Part shown: piece after piece, positions 23,834-32,827 of the stretch
How the letters are laid out: each line of letters opens with the position of its first letter
Numbering within the stretch: position 1 is the first letter of the stretch
Notes under the pieces: generated by a model
What the model was told of the DNA's origin: nothing
Database searches by the model: none
Seen by the model: the letters and a program-made list of their open reading frames with translations, nothing else
From: an uncultured Polaribacter sp.
Lineage (GTDB): Bacteria > Bacteroidota > Bacteroidia > Flavobacteriales > Flavobacteriaceae
Assembly (NCBI GenBank): GCA_943787375.1
Contig: CALSME010000009.1
Span: 27,434 to 91,433, forward strand
Length of the DNA: 64,000 bases
Reading direction: 5' to 3'
Translations under genes and position numbers: made by a program

Positions 23834-26035
23834 TTAAATATTGTGAAGAATTTTTTCTGCTATTGCTTTCGCGAAAAGTGGTGGTGTTGCATTCATAACT
23901 ATATCACTCAGAGATAACTTTTCTGATTTCAATCTTCCTGTATGATTACTTCCTTGAAATACAAATGAGTCGTCAAACGATTGTAAGCGTGCCATTTCTC
24001 TAACTGTTAAAGACCTTGGCGAATTGTAGTGAATGTAATCATCGGCAATAGTCATTATTGTTGAACTTTGCTCCTCTGGTTTCAAAACATTGTAATTTCT
24101 CTTGTTTGTAGAAAGATTTAATTTCTCAAGTTCTGGTTGTGCTTTTCTATAATTACCATTTTTTAAAATCACTCCAAGTCTTTCAATAACGGTTTCGTTT
24201 TGATTACTTGTTTTGTGATTGTTTAGAATGTCAAAATATTTCTCTCCATTCTCCAAACCTTCAGTATTTTTGACGTAAAATGGTTTTGTTTGAGGCTTGA
24301 ACCTTTCAATTAATCGACCTTTTTTGGACCATTCTGAAAATGATTTTCCGCCTTTGGAAATAGGCTTTCCATCAATTTTTCTTTTTTTGAGAAGTTTAGC
24401 CATTTTATTTGCGGTTCCATTGTATTGAGTAGAAATATCAATTTCTTCATATCGATGTGCTTCTTGGTTATTACCAATAAAGTCTAAATCATGCAAAGCT
24501 TCAAAAATGGTTACTTTTTCTTCTTCGGAAACTGTTGCAGGGATTTCGGAAATATACTTTTGGTCTTTTCGACAACCAATAAAAAGTACTCTTTCTCTAT
24601 TTTGAGGAACACCATAATTTGATGCGTTTGCAACAAATGGTTGTTCTATTTTATAAAGTCTTATACTTTCAAGAATAGTCTCTAATTCTTTTTTTTGTGA
24701 TTTGTTGCATTGAGATTTTAAAACCTCAATAGATTCATCAAAAGATGTTGTGTAGATTTTTAAAGCAGTAATTATGACCTCACAGTCCTTTTTATAATTG
24801 ATTGGAACTTTTAAAGCTTTAAATGAATTTTCAATTTTTAAAATGACACTTTCAGAGCTTATCTCAGTTAGAAAATTTGTAAAAGAATTTGCAAAGTCAT
24901 CGCTATCAATATTACAATAATCCTTTTCTTTGATAATGTCACGTTTTAATTTTTCCCATTCTTTTGTTCGTGTCAAAAGGTTAAAACCGTGACGAATTGT
25001 ATTAATGTTTTCGTCCGTCTTACTAGTTTTGTAGTCTGCAATTTTTGGTGTCAGTTTTTTAAATCTATTTTCTACAAAGTTGATAAAGTTAGCTTTTCCA
25101 ATTTCCTTGTCTTTTTCAAGTAGTTTTTCAAGCTCTACTCTTTTTACAATACTATCGAAAAGGAAAGAATTTGATTCTTTTCGTATTTTTTTGATGAATG
25201 TATTTAGTAATGGTATTTCTTTTGTGTCAACAATAGAGTTAATTTCTTTGATAATCAATTCTTTTATTCTCCCACCTTCTTTGGTTAAAATGCCTTTTAC
25301 ATTTTCCATTACAAAGTATTTAGGTTGTAAAACCTTAATAACTTCTAAGTAATGAGAAAAAAGGTCGTCTTTTTTATCAAATTTTTTCCGCTTTCCGGCA
25401 AGACTGAAACTTTGACAAGGTGGACCACCACAAACAACATCAATTTTACGTCCATCTATTTTTTCTAATAAATTGTCTAAAAAATCAGGTTCAGTTATGT
25501 CCTGTTTTAAAAACTCAGCATCCAAACCTAATTGATGATTATAACGTACAAGGTGGGTTAATTCACAATTTTCATTAATATCGTTAGCAACAATGAAATC
25601 GAAGAATTTATTATTGTGTTCAGCTTGCAAGAAACCTTCACTAAAACCACCAGCTCCAGCAAATAAATCTACAAAAGTGAATGGGTTTCCATAAAGTGCA
25701 ACTTGCTCTTTCACAATATTCACATTGCTATTTTCTTTATAATTTTCTATGTGTTCGTTCAATATACTTTTAACTTCGTCTTGTACAAAGGTTTTTTTAT
25801 TAGAGTGGTGCAAAAGTTCGTCTGTTCGTTCTCTTAGAAAATCTAAATAATGATTGATTTCGTGAGATTCCACACTTAGTCCAATCGCTTTTTGTTTAGA
25901 TTTATTGAAGTTTTTCGGTTCTATTTTCTGTCCTGTAGAAATTTTTACTTGACTTCCGTTACAGTTTATTCGAAGATGAATTGGTGCAAACCCTTTTTTG
26001 TCAGGTTTGTCTAAATAAAAATTAATTGTTGCCAT
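23834..26035 (-). CDS. DNA (cytosine-5)-methyltransferase with N-terminal recombinase arm-like domain
   Basis: A C5-cytosine DNA methyltransferase, 733 residues, probably protecting the host from the MvaI/BcnI-like enzyme. Core motifs are all present: I FVDLFAGAGGFSEGF (~121-135), IV GGPPCQSFS with catalytic Cys207, VI MENVKG (~243-248), VIII QNRERV (~478-483), IX RSLTVREMARLQSF and X IVMNATPPLFAKAIAEKI. Residues 1-75 look like the arm DNA-binding domain of Bacteroidetes tyrosine recombinases: TINFYLDKPDKKGFAPIHLR, KISTGQKIEPKNFNKSKQK, ESHEINHYLDFL. About 210 lysine-rich residues (255-465) are inserted between VI and VIII. Repeats overlap its promoter. It ends against the small convergent gene. 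Confidence 0.92.
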   Translation of the reverse strand: MATINFYLDKPDKKGFAPIHLRINCNGSQVKISTGQKIEPKNFNKSKQKAIGLSVESHEINHYLDFLRERTDELLHHSNKKTFVQDEVKSILNEHIENYKENSNVNIVKEQVALYGNPFTFVDLFAGAGGFSEGFLQAEHNNKFFDFIVANDINENCELTHLVRYNHQLGLDAEFLKQDITEPDFLDNLLEKIDGRKIDVVCGGPPCQSFSLAGKRKKFDKKDDLFSHYLEVIKVLQPKYFVMENVKGILTKEGGRIKELIIKEINSIVDTKEIPLLNTFIKKIRKESNSFLFDSIVKRVELEKLLEKDKEIGKANFINFVENRFKKLTPKIADYKTSKTDENINTIRHGFNLLTRTKEWEKLKRDIIKEKDYCNIDSDDFANSFTNFLTEISSESVILKIENSFKALKVPINYKKDCEVIITALKIYTTSFDESIEVLKSQCNKSQKKELETILESIRLYKIEQPFVANASNYGVPQNRERVLFIGCRKDQKYISEIPATVSEEEKVTIFEALHDLDFIGNNQEAHRYEEIDISTQYNGTANKMAKLLKKRKIDGKPISKGGKSFSEWSKKGRLIERFKPQTKPFYVKNTEGLENGEKYFDILNNHKTSNQNETVIERLGVILKNGNYRKAQPELEKLNLSTNKRNYNVLKPEEQSSTIMTIADDYIHYNSPRSLTVREMARLQSFDDSFVFQGSNHTGRLKSEKLSLSDIVMNATPPLFAKAIAEKILHNI

Positions 26036-26041
26036 AATTAT

Positions 26042-26083
26042 TTACGGACGTTTTTACGTTCACGGACAAAGTTACGGACATTT
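26042..26083 (-). promoter_or_regulatory. methyltransferase promoter with three ACGGAC repeats
   Basis: On the minus strand TAACTTTG (26067-26074) fits the -7 consensus; the -33 is weak. ACGGAC occurs at 26044-26049, 26062-26067 and 26075-26080, as TTACGGAC twice and TTCACGGAC once, between the -7 box and the ATG at 26035. Repeats that cover the start of transcription suggest autorepression, perhaps through the extra N-terminal domain of the methyltransferase. The rest of 26084-26197 shows nothing clear. Confidence 0.5.
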
Positions 26084-26197
26084 ATTTAAATTCTTATTTA
26101 ATTTTAATTTTTGTTCTAAATGAAACTTGAAAAGGGCTTTAAAATGCGGTTGAATTTTCAGATAGCGAATAAAAATTTCAACATCTATAATAAAAAA

Positions 26198-26230
26198 CCT
26201 CACAGAAATCCTGTGAGGTGTTTTTTGGAA
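26198..26230 (-). terminator. intrinsic terminator of the S9 peptidase gene
   Basis: CCTCACAG (26198-26205) and CTGTGAGG (26211-26218) pair perfectly around AAATC, with A and T runs on both sides. On the minus strand it follows the S9 peptidase stop and separates it from the methyltransferase gene. Confidence 0.9.
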
Positions 26231-26265
26231 CCAATTCTTAAAAGGTATTTTGTACTTTATTTTTT

Positions 26266-28416
26266 TTAAGAATCTAATTTATTTTCCAAAGCTAAAAAGA
26301 AGGTATACTCTTTGGCAGTATCTTTTAGAGCATCGAAACGACCTGAAGCACCTCCATGACCGACTTCCATATTGGTATCTAAAAACAACATGTTCGTATC
26401 GGTTTTTAATTCACGAAGTTTGGCAACCCACTTTGCAGGCTCCCAATATTGCACTTGTGAATCGAAGTATCCGGTAGTAATCAACATATTTGGATAGGCT
26501 TTCGCTGCAACCTGATCGTAGGGTGAATAGGATTTTATATACATGTAGTATTCTTTGTCATTCGGATTTCCCCATTCGTCATATTCTCCTGTTGTGAGAG
26601 GGATGCTTTCATCTAACATGGTAGAAATGACATCTACAAAGGGGACAGCTGCAATAATACCGTTGTACAGTTCTGGGTTCATATTTACAATTGCACCCAT
26701 TAACAGGCCTCCTGCTGAGCCCCCCATAGCATACAAATGCGCTGCAGAGGTATAGTTATTTTCAATTAGATATTTAGAACAGTCTATAAAGTCTGTAAAG
26801 GTATTTTTCTTAGAAAGCATTTTACCATCTTCATACCATGCTCTTCCAAGATATTGACCTCCTCTAATATGCGTTAACGCGAAAACAAATCCACGATCTA
26901 ACAAACTCAGTCTTGTTGTAGAAAAACCATCTGAAATTGTATATCCATATGCCCCGTAGGCATATTGCATTAACGGAGTGTCTTTATTTAGCACGGTATC
27001 TTTGTGATATACTAATGATATTGCAACTTTTTTCCCATCCCTAGCTGTTGCCCAAACGCGTTTACTGATGTAATTTTCTTTTTGAAACTTCCCTCCTAAA
27101 ACTGCTTGTTCTTTTTGAATATCTTTTGTTTTATTTGTCAAATTGAAATCAATTACAGAAGCTGGTGTTGTCATCGAATTATAAGAATACCGAATAATAT
27201 CAGTATCGAACTCTGGGTTTTCATACACTCCTACGGAATAGGTTTCCTCAGAAAAAGGCAAATAATAATCTTCTTTTTCGTCCCAACGTTTAATTCTGAT
27301 TTTGTTCAAACCATTGTTTCGTTCTTCTAAAATTAAATATTCTTTAAAAATTGAAAAATCTTCTAGTAAAGTATCGGCTCTGTGTGGAATGACATCCACC
27401 CAATGTTTCTTTTCTGTTTGATCTACGGATGTTTTCATCAACTTAAAGTTGATGGCGTCGTCTTTATTCGTCAGTAGATAAAAATCATTTTTATAATGTG
27501 ATACGCTGTATTCGAGATTTTTTTCTCTGGTTTGCAACATTTTAAAGCTTCCAGTAGGATTGTCTGCCTCCAAAAACTGCGCTTCTGTAGAGAGGGTACT
27601 GAACGAACCGATAATGATGTATTTGTTTGACTTCGTTTTTGATACATAGGTTCCAAATGTGTCTTCTTTTTCATGAAATACTTCAATATCTTCGGAGGTT
27701 GGTGTTCCTAAAACATGTCTAAAAATTTTTTCGCTTCTAAGGGTTACAGGATCTTTTTTGGTGTAAAAAAGAGTGCGGTTGTCATTTGCCCAAACAGAAC
27801 CTCCAGTTGTATTTTCGATAACATCTTTATAAATTTCACCCGTTTCTAAATTCTTTATTCTTAGGGTATATTGTCTTCTACTTACAGTATCGGTTGCGAA
27901 AACAGCAAATTGATTATTTTCTGAAATATTTAAACCTCCTAGTTGATAATAGTCGAAACCTGTTGCCATTTCGTTTACATCAAACAAAATCTCTTCTTTG
28001 GCCGCTAAGGTTTCTTTTTTTCTACTGAAGATTGGATATTGCTTGCCTGTTTCATATCGTGTAATATAAAAATAACCATTGTCTTTGTAAGGAACAGAAG
28101 AATCGTCTTCTTTAATTCTGCCTTTCATTTCCTGAAACAAGGTTTCTTGAAAGTCTTTTGTATGCGCAGTACTTTCCTGATAATACTCATTTTCAGCATG
28201 TAAATAATCGACAACATTTCTTGTTTGATCATCTTTTTCTGCTGCCAATTTTTGAGCATCCGACAAACGCATCCAAAAATAATCATCAATTCTAACGTCG
28301 TCGTGCTTTTCTAATTTTGTGGGCTTTTTGGCTGCTTTTGGAGCTACTATATGTGTAGTTTTCATCGTATCGTTTTTAGGAACAATGGCAAAAATAAGAC
28401 TTAATAACATAGCCAT
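26266..28416 (-). CDS. S9A prolyl oligopeptidase family serine peptidase (oligopeptidase B-like)
   Basis: A serine peptidase of the prolyl oligopeptidase family, closest in form to oligopeptidase B, which cuts short peptides after basic residues. The 716-residue product starts with a short hydrophobic stretch (MAMLLSLIFAIVP) that may be a signal; a later ATG at residue 18 would give a cytoplasmic form. The beta-propeller occupies ~60-430. The hydrolase domain has GGSAGGLLMG (Ser near 563), ITTGYFDSQVQYWEPAKW (Asp near 650) and VGHGGASGRF (His near 687). RIDDYFWMRLSDAQK is the usual N-terminal signature. It is monocistronic and divergent from the DUF2752 gene. Confidence 0.93.
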   Translation of the reverse strand: MAMLLSLIFAIVPKNDTMKTTHIVAPKAAKKPTKLEKHDDVRIDDYFWMRLSDAQKLAAEKDDQTRNVVDYLHAENEYYQESTAHTKDFQETLFQEMKGRIKEDDSSVPYKDNGYFYITRYETGKQYPIFSRKKETLAAKEEILFDVNEMATGFDYYQLGGLNISENNQFAVFATDTVSRRQYTLRIKNLETGEIYKDVIENTTGGSVWANDNRTLFYTKKDPVTLRSEKIFRHVLGTPTSEDIEVFHEKEDTFGTYVSKTKSNKYIIIGSFSTLSTEAQFLEADNPTGSFKMLQTREKNLEYSVSHYKNDFYLLTNKDDAINFKLMKTSVDQTEKKHWVDVIPHRADTLLEDFSIFKEYLILEERNNGLNKIRIKRWDEKEDYYLPFSEETYSVGVYENPEFDTDIIRYSYNSMTTPASVIDFNLTNKTKDIQKEQAVLGGKFQKENYISKRVWATARDGKKVAISLVYHKDTVLNKDTPLMQYAYGAYGYTISDGFSTTRLSLLDRGFVFALTHIRGGQYLGRAWYEDGKMLSKKNTFTDFIDCSKYLIENNYTSAAHLYAMGGSAGGLLMGAIVNMNPELYNGIIAAVPFVDVISTMLDESIPLTTGEYDEWGNPNDKEYYMYIKSYSPYDQVAAKAYPNMLITTGYFDSQVQYWEPAKWVAKLRELKTDTNMLFLDTNMEVGHGGASGRFDALKDTAKEYTFFLALENKLDS

Positions 28417-28577
28417 AAGAATTATCTTTCTCCTTTTTTCTAAGAGATGACTCCATTAATTTTGTTAAGTTTGCTTTCGATCATATAACAGTTACAAGAA
28501 TACGCAGTGAAAAGAAATATGAGGTCAATCTCAATAAGAAAAAAAACATCGATAAGATAAAATTACAACTATAAATA

Positions 28578-28889
28578 ATGAAATTATACCTCCTCTTTTT
28601 AAGTTTAGAAGACTTTATGCTTCCTTGTTTGAACAAAAAATTATTTGGATTCGATTGCCCTGGTTGTGGTATTCAACGCTCTTTAGCGCATCTTGTTGAC
28701 GGTGAATTTATTGCTGCATTTAAAATGTATCCTGCCATTTACACGCTACTATTCTTTGGCGGTTTTATAGTTTTAAACAGGAAAATAAACTTTAAATACG
28801 CACAAAAAATAATTCTTATATTAGCGGTCCTAAATATTTTTATAATTCTAGGAAATTATATCATAAAAATGAATTTACAAATCAACTAA
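28578..28889 (+). CDS. DUF2752 membrane protein
   Basis: A small membrane protein of 103 residues with the DUF2752 signature FGFDCPGCGIQRSLAHLVDGEF and two following hydrophobic segments (~50-68 and ~77-95). The CPGCG pair could bind metal, but the function of the family is unknown. The ATG at 28617 (residue 14, MLPCLNKKLFG) is an alternative start. It is followed after 6 bases by the CCC-motif gene, so the two are co-transcribed. Confidence 0.88.
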   Translation: MKLYLLFLSLEDFMLPCLNKKLFGFDCPGCGIQRSLAHLVDGEFIAAFKMYPAIYTLLFFGGFIVLNRKINFKYAQKIILILAVLNIFIILGNYIIKMNLQIN

Positions 28890-28895
28890 CTAAAA

Positions 28896-29213
28896 ATGGA
28901 AAAACAAACATTACCAAATTCAACTGGAATACTTGTATTAGGAATTTTATCAATCGTAACCTGTTGTTGTTATGGGGTTATTGGACTAGTTCTTGGGATC
29001 GTAGCACTTGTCATGGTAAAAAAAGCAGCGAATCTTTACAAAGAAGCCCCAGAAAATTATACGGGTTATTCGAATGTAAAAGCAGGAAAAGTCCTTGCAA
29101 TTATTGGTATTGTCTTCAATACATTAATGCTTCTTTATTTCATTTTCATTCTTATATTCATAGGAATGGAAGGGTTTCAAGATCCAGCAGTATTTGAACA
29201 ATTGTTTAGATAA
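28896..29213 (+). CDS. CCC-motif membrane protein (DUF4190-like)
   Basis: A 105-residue protein with two transmembrane hairpins and the triple-cysteine sequence TCCCYGVIGLVLGIVALV near the first membrane segment. The second segment is VLAIIGIVFNTLMLLYFIFIL. This pattern is found next to DUF2752 genes in flavobacteria. The function is unknown. It ends in a terminator shared with the convergent rocD. Confidence 0.88.
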   Translation: MEKQTLPNSTGILVLGILSIVTCCCYGVIGLVLGIVALVMVKKAANLYKEAPENYTGYSNVKAGKVLAIIGIVFNTLMLLYFIFILIFIGMEGFQDPAVFEQLFR

Positions 29214-29232
29214 TTGTACTTTAACATAGCAT

Positions 29233-29268
29233 AAAAAAAGGAGCGATGATATCTCTCCTTTTTTTTTA
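29233..29268. terminator. bidirectional terminator between the CCC-motif gene and rocD
   Basis: A-run plus GGAG (29233-29243) pairs with CTCC plus T-run (29255-29268) around an 11-base loop. Both convergent genes end here. Confidence 0.75.
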
Positions 29269-29285
29269 TAAAATAAATATATTTT

Positions 29286-30567
29286 CTATTTCTTAAACTC
29301 CGAAATTGTAGTTTTAATAATCGAAATACAATCTCTTAGTTCTGCTTCCGTCATTACTAAAGGCGGTGCAAAACGAATAATATTCCCATGGGTTGGTTTT
29401 GCTAACAATCCGTTGTCACGCAACTTCATACAAATATCCCAAGCAGTAGAACTTTCTTCAGTATCATTGATTAAAATTGCATTCAACAGCCCTCTACCTC
29501 TGACCGATTTTACCAATTCGTTTTCAGTTGCAAATTGTGACAATTCTGCTCTAAAGATTTCACCCAATCGGAACGCATTCTCAGCCAAATCCTCTTCTTT
29601 TACTACTTCCAAAGCAGCAATTGCAACTGCAGCAGCAATTGGATTTCCACCATAAGTAGAACCGTGATTTCCTGGTTGAATTACGTTCATAATCGCGTCA
29701 TCTGCCAATACTGCAGAAACTGGATATGCCCCTCCACTTAAAGCTTTTCCAAGAATTAAGATATCTGCTTTTGTTTCTGGAGTCCCTTCACAATTCTTCG
29801 TTGGACAGGTACAATTCCCACAAGTAGCCAACAAACGTCCTGTTCGTGCAATTCCTGTTTGTACTTCATCGGCAATGAATAGCACATTGTATTTCTCACA
29901 CAATGCTTTTGCTGCCGCTAAATACCCATCAGAAGGAACATATACTCCTGCTTCACCTTGAATCGGTTCTACTAGAAAACCGACAATGTTCGCATTTGCT
30001 TTCAAAGCCTCTTCCAATGCGGTTAGGTTGTCATATTCAATTTTTATAAATCCGTTTGTAAACGGTCCAAAGTTCTTTCGCGCTACTGGATCATTTGAAA
30101 AAGAGATAATAGTGGTTGTTCTTCCATGAAAATTATTTTCACAAACAATAATTTGCGCTTCATTTTCAGGAATCCCTTTTACTTCATAGCCCCATTTTCT
30201 ACAAATCTTCAAAGCAGTCTCTACCGCTTCTGCCCCTGTATTCATTGGTAGTAATTTGTCGAAGCCAAAAAGTTCCGTTGCAAATTTCTCGTACTTCCCA
30301 AGCATGTCATTGTAAAATGCTCTTGAGGTTAAACTCAATGTTTTTGCTTGATTGACCATCGCATCCACAATTTTCGGATGACAATGTCCCTTGGTTTACT
30401 GCAGAGTAGGCAGATAGAAAATCGTAATACTTTTTTCCTTCTACATCCCAAACGTATACCCCCTCACCTTTACTTAATACTACTGGAAGTGGATGATAGT
30501 TGTGTGCACCGTACTTGCTTTCTAAATCGATCGCTTTTTGCGACGTAAGTTGTTCTAAAACAGCCAT
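29286..30567 (-). pseudogene. rocD: ornithine--oxo-acid aminotransferase, frameshifted by one inserted base
   Basis: A PLP-dependent ornithine aminotransferase (ornithine + 2-oxoglutarate to glutamate semialdehyde + glutamate). The first frame, from the ATG at 30567, gives [20 protein letters not shown] to [13 protein letters not shown]. The second frame resumes [20 protein letters not shown] and runs to the stop at 29286, with [25 protein letters not shown], the PLP-lysine region [15 protein letters not shown] and HGSTYGGNP. At the junction the expected [13 protein letters not shown] is broken by one extra T at 30387 (A on the coding strand). Removing it restores a 426-residue protein of normal length. 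No other defect is seen, so this is either a very recent mutation or a sequencing error. Confidence 0.9.
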
Positions 30568-30932
30568 TTTTAAACTTTTAAATGTTTATATTAATATAAC
30601 CATTCCTGTTCTACCTTTATCCTTTCGAAGTTTCGAAAATTCAGCGTGGGAAAGAAATCATCCCCGAAGTTTTACAAAAGTAGCTAAAATAAATGAACTT
30701 TGTTATTCCGATATTAACGAAATGATCGTTCCTAAAGGGTCGGGCTTTTCATTAAATATTTTTTTCATCCTTCAAAAAAACAGTCCACTACAATCTCGAA
30801 CACAAAAAGGGAGGTAATCAATCGTCTCAATCATTAAAAATAGTTACCTTTTTTGGGTTGATAGATTTTCAAAACGGGTAAAGGCTTTATCAATAAGTTT
30901 GCTTAATTTTGCAATCCAATAAATGATACAGA
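30568..30932. other. 365-bp intergenic region between rocD and rlmD
   Basis: No gene was seen. On the minus strand TACTTTTG (30675-30682) is a possible -7 box for rocD with a ~100-base leader. On the plus strand TAAGTTTG (30894-30901) and TAATTTTG (30904-30911) are -7 candidates for the RlmD gene. A piece related to the repeat at 22663-22740 lies at 30731-30749. Confidence 0.5.
30731..30749. repeat. partial copy of the dispersed repeat element
   Basis: CCTAAAGGGTCGGGCTTTT resembles the left end of the element at 22663-22740 (CCTAAAGGTCGGGCTATCC). The rest of the element is not recognisable here. Confidence 0.45.
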
Positions 30933-32384
30933 ATGCCAAGTAGAGAACGAAATAAGTTTGTAAAAAAGAATCAGGTTTTAGAATTAAAAATCGAAGATTA
31001 TGCTTTTGGAGGAAAGGGAATTGCAAGGATTCGGAGTGAAGAAGGAGATTTCGTAGTTTTTGTACCCAACACATTGCCCGGTCAATTGGTAAAAGCTCAG
31101 ATAAGCAAATCGAGTAAAAAATATGCTGAAGCAAAGCTAATTGATGTGTTAGAGTCTTCAGAAGACGAAGTAGAAGTGCCTTTTCAAGACATTCCTGGCG
31201 CACCTTATATTCAGTTACCTATTGAATTACAGCACCAATATAAAAAAGAAAGTACCCTTTCCTTGTTCAAAAGAATTGGAAAGGTAGCCAACATCGAAGA
31301 TTTGTTTGATGAATTTGTAAGCTCTCCCAATGTATTTCATTACAGAAATAAAATGGAATATGGTTTTTCTGCCATTGGATACGATCGCATTACTAAAAGA
31401 GATAAAGACGAATTTACCTTGGGTTTTAAAAGACGAGGTGTTTGGTGGATGGGAGACAATTTAGACAAAGATTCTGGCTTGTTTGACAAGCAAATGGAAG
31501 ACGTACTAAAGAACATCCGTGCCTATTGTATTGACACAGGATTGCCTCCCTGGCATGGTCCAAAAAGAGAAGGTTTCTTTCGATATTTTGTGGTTCGAAA
31601 ATCTTTTAAAACCGATGAGTTATTATGTAATTTAGTAACTACTTCTGGTGATTTAGATCAATTTGATTTAGAAAAATTTGCAGCTTTCTTAAAAGGAATC
31701 TTTGGAGAACGTTTGGCAGGTTTGTTACATACGATTAATGATGAAACTGGAGATCGAACAATTGCCACTTCTGGGAGTATCAAATTGATATACGGGAAAG
31801 ATAAAATTGTTGAAGAGTTGCTTGGTTTAAACTTTGAAATTAGCATGAAAAGTTTCTTTCAAACAAACCCTAAATGTGCCGAAAAACTATACAGCAAAGT
31901 AGTCGAATACGTTTTAGAAGACAAGACCAAAGTTGACAACACGGTAGTAATGGACTTGTTTTGTGGAACGGGAACAATTGGTCAAATTGTGGCTTCAAAA
32001 AGTGAAAACGCAAAAATAGTAGGGGTAGACATTGTCGCTTCAGCCATTGCAGATGCTGAAAAAAATGCCAAAAGAAACCACATAGAAGGTTTACAATTTT
32101 ATGCAGCAGACGTTGGAAAATTTTTATATGCACACCCAGCATATAAAAACAAAATAAAAACAATCATTTTAGATCCTGCAAGAGCAGGAATTGCGCCCAA
32201 AACATTGCAAAAAATAATTGCTTTGAATGCAGATCGAATGGTCTATGTATCGTGTAACCCTGCTACACAAGCAAGAGATACCGTATTACTAAGAGAGGCT
32301 GGATATGAAATTAAAAAAATTAGTTTGGTCGATCAATTTCCACATACAGCACACATCGAAACAGTAGTGTTGTTTGAAAAATAA
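30933..32384 (+). CDS. rlmD: 23S rRNA (uracil-C5)-methyltransferase, RlmD/RumA family
   Basis: A SAM-dependent RNA m5U methyltransferase, 483 residues. An N-terminal TRAM domain (~12-70, LKIEDYAFGGKGIARI) is followed by the RumA core and the catalytic domain: KSFFQTNPKCAEKLYSKV, VMDLFCGTGTIGQIVA (SAM site), LDPARAGIAPKT and the catalytic VSCNPAT. The region that holds the Fe-S cysteines in E. coli RlmD (PxCGGC) reads IPGAPYIQLPIELQHQYK, so the cluster should be absent. The target (U1939 or U747 of 23S rRNA) is inferred from the family. The PCD, DUF6452 and DUF6048 genes follow on the same strand. Confidence 0.9.
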   Translation: MPSRERNKFVKKNQVLELKIEDYAFGGKGIARIRSEEGDFVVFVPNTLPGQLVKAQISKSSKKYAEAKLIDVLESSEDEVEVPFQDIPGAPYIQLPIELQHQYKKESTLSLFKRIGKVANIEDLFDEFVSSPNVFHYRNKMEYGFSAIGYDRITKRDKDEFTLGFKRRGVWWMGDNLDKDSGLFDKQMEDVLKNIRAYCIDTGLPPWHGPKREGFFRYFVVRKSFKTDELLCNLVTTSGDLDQFDLEKFAAFLKGIFGERLAGLLHTINDETGDRTIATSGSIKLIYGKDKIVEELLGLNFEISMKSFFQTNPKCAEKLYSKVVEYVLEDKTKVDNTVVMDLFCGTGTIGQIVASKSENAKIVGVDIVASAIADAEKNAKRNHIEGLQFYAADVGKFLYAHPAYKNKIKTIILDPARAGIAPKTLQKIIALNADRMVYVSCNPATQARDTVLLREAGYEIKKISLVDQFPHTAHIETVVLFEK

Positions 32385-32492
32385 GAAGGATTGTCATAAT
32401 TTAGACGGAATTAACAGTTTTTCCTTAAAATGATGATATTTTAGCAAGACAAAAAAAATGAGAAAACATTGAAAATTATAAAGCCAACTAAA

Positions 32493-32783
32493 ATGATAAA
32501 ACTAACAGAAAAAGAAATAGCAGCTAAATTAACTTCTTTACAAGATTGGGATTATTACGACAATGCACTGCATACCGATTTTGAGTTTGACAACTTTAAA
32601 GATTGTATGTCTGCCATGAATCGAATTGCGTTTGAGTGTGAAGCGTTGAATCATCACCCAGAATGGACCAACGTATACAATACGTTAGACATTAAACTAA
32701 CCACGCATGATGCAGACGGAGTAACTGAGTTGGACTTTCAATTGGCAACGAGAATCAATCAAATTGTAGAAGTAGAAGAATAG
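32493..32783 (+). CDS. pterin-4-alpha-carbinolamine dehydratase
   Basis: A 96-residue 4a-hydroxytetrahydrobiopterin dehydratase, which recycles oxidised pterin cofactor; family members can also be DCoH-like. The signature EALNHHPEWTNVYNTLDIKL carries the catalytic HHP, followed by LTTHDADGVTELDFQLA. The start is the ATG at 32493 (MIKLTEKEIAAKL); the upstream TTG at 32469 adds eight residues. No aromatic amino acid hydroxylase gene is nearby in the window. Confidence 0.92.
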   Translation: MIKLTEKEIAAKLTSLQDWDYYDNALHTDFEFDNFKDCMSAMNRIAFECEALNHHPEWTNVYNTLDIKLTTHDADGVTELDFQLATRINQIVEVEE

Positions 32784-32827
32784 CAGCTTAATTTAGTATT
32801 TTTGAACACTATTAAGAATTCATTTTA

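Noticed and set aside
30380..30395. Programmed frameshift in rocD
   Set aside because: No slippery heptamer or downstream structure was seen, and the family is not known for recoding.
30307..30567. Separate small gene at the start of rocD
   Set aside because: Its N-terminal residues are rocD; the last ~20 residues are out-of-frame rocD sequence after the inserted base.
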